Shown: one piece after another, positions 61,311-64,000 of the stretch | Numbering within the stretch: position 1 is the first letter of the stretch | Layout of the letters: every line of letters begins with the position of its first letter | Assembly (NCBI GenBank): GCA_024636855.1 | Contig: JAGXGG010000075.1 | Span: forward strand, 1 to 64,000 | From: Ignavibacteriota bacterium | Lineage (GTDB): Bacteria; Bacteroidota; Ignavibacteria; Kapaibacteriales; UBA2268 | Length of the DNA: 64,000 nt | Direction of reading: 5' to 3' | Notes under the pieces: model-generated | The model's database searches: none | The model's input: the letters and a program-made list of their open reading frames with translations, nothing else | What the model was told of the DNA's origin: nothing | Translations under genes and position numbers: made by a program

Positions 61311-62870
61311 TTAGTGCTTGAAGTGACGCATACCAGTGAATATCATCGCTATGTTGTTATCATTAGCTGCTTTTATTACTTCGTCATCTCTCACAGAGCC
61401 ACCCGGTTGAATTACCGCTGTTGCTCCTGCTTTGACGGCTTCTAGTAGTCCATCAGCAAATGGGAAGAATGCATCGGAAGCAACAACACTACCTTGTAGG
61501 TCTAGCTCCATTAGCTTCGATTTCTCTACTGCTATTCTCGATGAATCTACTCGTGACATCTGACCAGCACCTATTCCTAGAGTTCTGTCGCTCTTACCAT
61601 ATACAATTGCATTTGATTTAACGTGCTTACAAACTTTCCAGTTGAACATCAGTGCTTGCCACTCATCGTTCGTTGGCTCTCTGTCTGTAACTACTTTCAT
61701 ATCTTCATTGTTTATCAAATCAGCATCAGTCGATTGAGAAAGCAATCCACCTAGTACAGATTTTAGCTCATAACCTTGTGCATTTTTCAGCATATCATAG
61801 TTCAGTCTAATTAATCGTCTATCTTTTTTCTTAGATAGATGTTCTAGTGCTTCTGCAGTGAAATCTGGTGCTATTAGAACTTCAGTGAATATACTATGTA
61901 TCTTCTCTGCCATCTCTATATCCAAAGTCTTATTCATAGCTATTATACCACCGAAAGGGGAGACTCTGTCAGTAGCAAAAGCATTGTCATAAGCTGTAAC
62001 TAGATTACTTCCACGACCAACACCACAAGGGTTTGTGTGCTTGATTATAGATACTGTTGGTTCTTCATCATCAGAGAATTCGTTTATTATTCTTGCCGCT
62101 GAGTCTATGTCTATTATGTTATTATACGATAGCTCTTTGCCGTGTAACTTCTCAAATATCTCAGATATGTTCCCATATAGAGCTGCCGATTGATGCGGGT
62201 TTTCTCCATAGCGTAGGTCTTGTTCTTTCTTGAATGATATATTGATAGTTGGGCCTAAATCAATGGCATTATGCTTATTGAAGTAGTTAGAAATGATTGA
62301 ATCATATCTAGCAGTGTGATTGAATACTTCGCCTGCTAGTTGCACTCTCAATCCTTCGGATATAGTACTACCGTTTGACTCCAATTCATTTAGAACTGTA
62401 TCATATTTATCAGGATTAACTACTACTGCAGTCCACTTGTAGTTCTTCGCAGCTGCACGTAGCATAGTCGGTCCACCGATGTCTATATTCTCAATCATCT
62501 CATCATGAGGGGCATTTTTCTTTAGTGTTTCTTCGAATGGATATAGGTTCACAACAAGTAAATCTATTGATTTCAGATTGTGTTTCTCTAGCTCATCTAT
62601 ATGGTCTTGCTTACCTAGGTCCGCCAATATACCCGAATGGATAGCTGGATGCAGAGTCTTTACTCTACCGTCCATAATCTCTGGGAAATTAGTCAATGCA
62701 CTTACTGATTGTACATTGATTCCTGCACTAGCTATTGTTGCTTTAGTTCCACCAGTTGAGTATATCTCTATACCTAGTGAGTCTAGCTTTCTTGCAAATT
62801 CTACTACACCAGTCTTATCCGAGACTGATATTATTGCTCTTTCTACTTTATGTGTTGAAGGGGTTTTCAT
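61311..62870 (-). CDS. purH: Bifunctional AICAR transformylase / IMP cyclohydrolase
   Basis: PurH does the last two steps of IMP synthesis. The 519-residue length is standard. The N-terminal IMP cyclohydrolase domain has ISVSDKTGVVEFARKLDSLG, EIYSTGGTKATIASAGI, EIMDGRVKTLHPAIHSGILA and IDIGGPTMLRAAAKNYKW. The C-terminal transformylase domain has LRYGENPHQSAALYG, IIKHTNPCGVGRGSNLV and VASDAFFPFADGLLEAVKAG. The final GMRHFKH is the usual PurH C-terminus. Confidence 0.98.
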   Translation of the reverse strand: MKTPSTHKVERAIISVSDKTGVVEFARKLDSLGIEIYSTGGTKATIASAGINVQSVSALTNFPEIMDGRVKTLHPAIHSGILADLGKQDHIDELEKHNLKSIDLLVVNLYPFEETLKKNAPHDEMIENIDIGGPTMLRAAAKNYKWTAVVVNPDKYDTVLNELESNGSTISEGLRVQLAGEVFNHTARYDSIISNYFNKHNAIDLGPTINISFKKEQDLRYGENPHQSAALYGNISEIFEKLHGKELSYNNIIDIDSAARIINEFSDDEEPTVSIIKHTNPCGVGRGSNLVTAYDNAFATDRVSPFGGIIAMNKTLDIEMAEKIHSIFTEVLIAPDFTAEALEHLSKKKDRRLIRLNYDMLKNAQGYELKSVLGGLLSQSTDADLINNEDMKVVTDREPTNDEWQALMFNWKVCKHVKSNAIVYGKSDRTLGIGAGQMSRVDSSRIAVEKSKLMELDLQGSVVASDAFFPFADGLLEAVKAGATAVIQPGGSVRDDEVIKAANDNNIAMIFTGMRHFKH

Positions 62871-63093
62871 TTATCTTTTTGTTTTATTTTGAATTACTTA
62901 CTACAAAATTAATAAAATAATAGACTCCTATCATTACCTTTTACTATTGAGTTATACACAGTCAATTAGACATATAATATTCTCAATAAATAACCTTTAG
63001 CTATTGCTAATAATATGATATTTGCAATATAATTCTATTAATTCGTTTATAAAGATAGACGATATTGTTTAACTATATGATGGAGATGTAAAA

Positions 63094-63285
63094 ATGGATA
63101 ACCTAATAGTAAAAGGAAACTGGAACGAAGTGAAAGGTAAACTAAAACAAGAATTCGGTGAGTTAACCGATAATGATTTAACTTACTCTGAAGGTAAGGA
63201 AGATGAATTAATCGGTAAACTTCAACAGAAACTGGGTAAGACCAAAGATGAAATAAAGAAAAAAATTGCCGAATATACTAGCTAA
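63094..63285 (+). CDS. CsbD-family stress-response protein
   Basis: A 63-residue protein of the CsbD family: [40 protein letters not shown] and [11 protein letters not shown]. It is hydrophilic, helical and without signal peptide. GGAGATG is a good ribosome-binding site just upstream of the ATG. The gene is monocistronic and followed by a strong terminator. Family members respond to general stress; their mechanism is unknown. Confidence 0.93.
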   Translation: MDNLIVKGNWNEVKGKLKQEFGELTDNDLTYSEGKEDELIGKLQQKLGKTKDEIKKKIAEYTS

Positions 63286-63303
63286 TAATTGCTAAAACAA
63301 AGT

Positions 63304-63333
63304 AAAGCATCCACGATTGGATGCTTTTTTTTT
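63304..63333 (+). terminator. Terminator after the CsbD gene
   Basis: AAAGCATCCA pairs with TGGATGCTTT, followed by nine Ts. Confidence 0.92.
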
Positions 63334-63369
63334 ATATTTGCAGCATAATACAACAATGAAATCTGAGAA

Positions 63370-63726
63370 ATGAACATAGAAAATCCTTTATTTTTAATTC
63401 CAATTATAACTGGTCCAATAGTTATTATTATAATGCTCATTACTTTAAAATACCCTCCTAAGAAAATAAATTCTATATATGGATACAGAACAAAACGGTC
63501 AATGACAAGTCAAGAAGCTTGGGATTTTGCGCAACCTTTCTCAGGAAAGATGATGATTAAGTATATGGTAATCTATACACTAACTTCAGCTTTAGCTTTA
63601 CCTATGAAAGATTTAGACCCAATAATTGGAGTTTTTCTATCTTTATTAACTATGATCTTATTTATGGCAATTCCTATAGTAAAAACAGAAAGTGAACTTA
63701 AGTCAAGATTTGGTGATAAACCCTAA
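63370..63726 (+). CDS. SdpI-family membrane protein
   Basis: The 118-residue protein has three hydrophobic segments (about 6-26, 60-76 and 84-103). The cytoplasmic loop carries the SdpI signature INSIYGYRTKRSMTSQEAWD followed by FAQPFSGKMM. In Bacillus, SdpI gives immunity to a toxic peptide, but many homologues lie outside such loci, as here. Its stop overlaps the stop of the convergent gene at 63723 by about three bases. Confidence 0.85.
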   Translation: MNIENPLFLIPIITGPIVIIIMLITLKYPPKKINSIYGYRTKRSMTSQEAWDFAQPFSGKMMIKYMVIYTLTSALALPMKDLDPIIGVFLSLLTMILFMAIPIVKTESELKSRFGDKP

Positions 63727-64000
63727 CGTAGCATTGAAGCAGAGTCTTTTTCTATTTTCTGTATTAGTCTATCCGAGAGATAGTTCCCTATGTCCTTGTG
63801 CATTTCTTGATTCCAATGTCCACTCGTATTTGTTGCTTTCCAATAATATGGATCTATTCCTGCTTTATATAGGGAATCCACAAAATGGCTAGTATCCCAA
63901 TATGTAATTCCTAATCTATTTATTTCGTCAACAAAAGGGTTGTAAAGAGGGGAATAATCTCTATTTACTATTATAACATTCTTATCCAGATTTCTTAAAA
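63723..64000 (-). CDS. C-terminal part of an SGNH/GDSL-hydrolase-like protein (cut by window edge)
   Basis: The minus strand is open from the right edge to a TAG at 63723 and encodes 91 residues. The end includes DEINRLGITYWDTSHFVDSL and ATNTSGHWNQEMHKDIGNYL. The GHWN histidine next to the C-terminal helix is the position of the catalytic His in SGNH hydrolases (DxxH-like). Because only the tail is in view, the family call is tentative. It converges with the SdpI gene. Confidence 0.5.
   Translation of the reverse strand, partial: LRNLDKNVIIVNRDYSPLYNPFVDEINRLGITYWDTSHFVDSLYKAGIDPYYWKATNTSGHWNQEMHKDIGNYLSDRLIQKIEKDSASMLR

Overview
The window is AT-rich bacterial chromosome of the FCB type, most like Bacteroidota or the neighbouring Ignavibacteria/Kapabacteria-type lineages. 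This placement is inferred from gene content, not from a marker-gene tree. The indicators are a SusC-like TonB-dependent receptor, five secreted proteins with C-terminal type IX secretion (Por/T9SS) sorting domains, few clear Shine-Dalgarno sequences, a Caldithrix-like pentapeptide (HExxH) DPP III metallopeptidase and a B12-dependent class II ribonucleotide reductase. Flagellar export genes (fliP-fliQ-fliR-flhB) occur beside T9SS substrates, which argues against a typical gliding Bacteroidetes and for an Ignavibacteria-like relative.

Layout. 1-2.3 kb: TonB receptor, cut by the window edge. 2.4-7 kb: dockerin-like T9SS protein, then the flagellar export operon. 7-9 kb: a DUF559 nuclease gene framed by inverted repeats, and a beta-propeller T9SS protein. 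9.3-11.8 kb: bestrophin, group III truncated haemoglobin, a lipoprotein. 12-20 kb: minus-strand housekeeping genes (Memo-like protein, dapD, lon, ilvE, DPP III-like lipoprotein). 20-31.5 kb: metallophosphoesterase, two paralogous lipoproteins, a 975-residue T9SS protein, icd, a MATE transporter, hutU and an SDR. 31.6-35.4 kb: five tandem outer-membrane barrel paralogues plus a truncated sixth. 35-37.9 kb: a RAYT-type Y1 transposase set among many REP-like palindromes, with an epimerase-like gene. 37.9-41.2 kb: a small islet bounded by 42-bp direct repeats, carrying a secreted protein and a three-gene ATPase/STAS-like/membrane module. 41.2-44.7 kb: nrdJ. 45-49 kb: lycopene cyclase, LysE-type exporter, barrel protein, DUF302, lipoprotein. 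49-53 kb: tRNA-Gln-prs-rplY-pth and a beta-helix T9SS protein. 53-59.4 kb: YeiH-type transporter, propeller T9SS protein, rplI-rpsF, rpsA, a FlgD-like-fold protein. 59.4-61.3 kb: decayed accessory DNA (Rhs fragment, KilA-N gene, IS3-like end). 61.3-64 kb: purH, CsbD, SdpI and the end of an SGNH-like hydrolase.

Two areas look most novel. The first is the barrel array. Its DNA for the signal peptide is almost identical from copy to copy, but four of the five full-length copies lack a normal start codon giving the whole signal peptide. One copy is out of frame at a nine-T tract, and the array is flanked by about 120-bp direct repeats of the promoter/signal-peptide segment. This resembles a silent-cassette or phase-variation locus. 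The second is the islet at the nrdJ terminator, which combines a GHKL-type ATPase, a DUF4325-like STAS protein and a membrane protein in overlapping genes. This resembles a partner-switching signalling or defence module.
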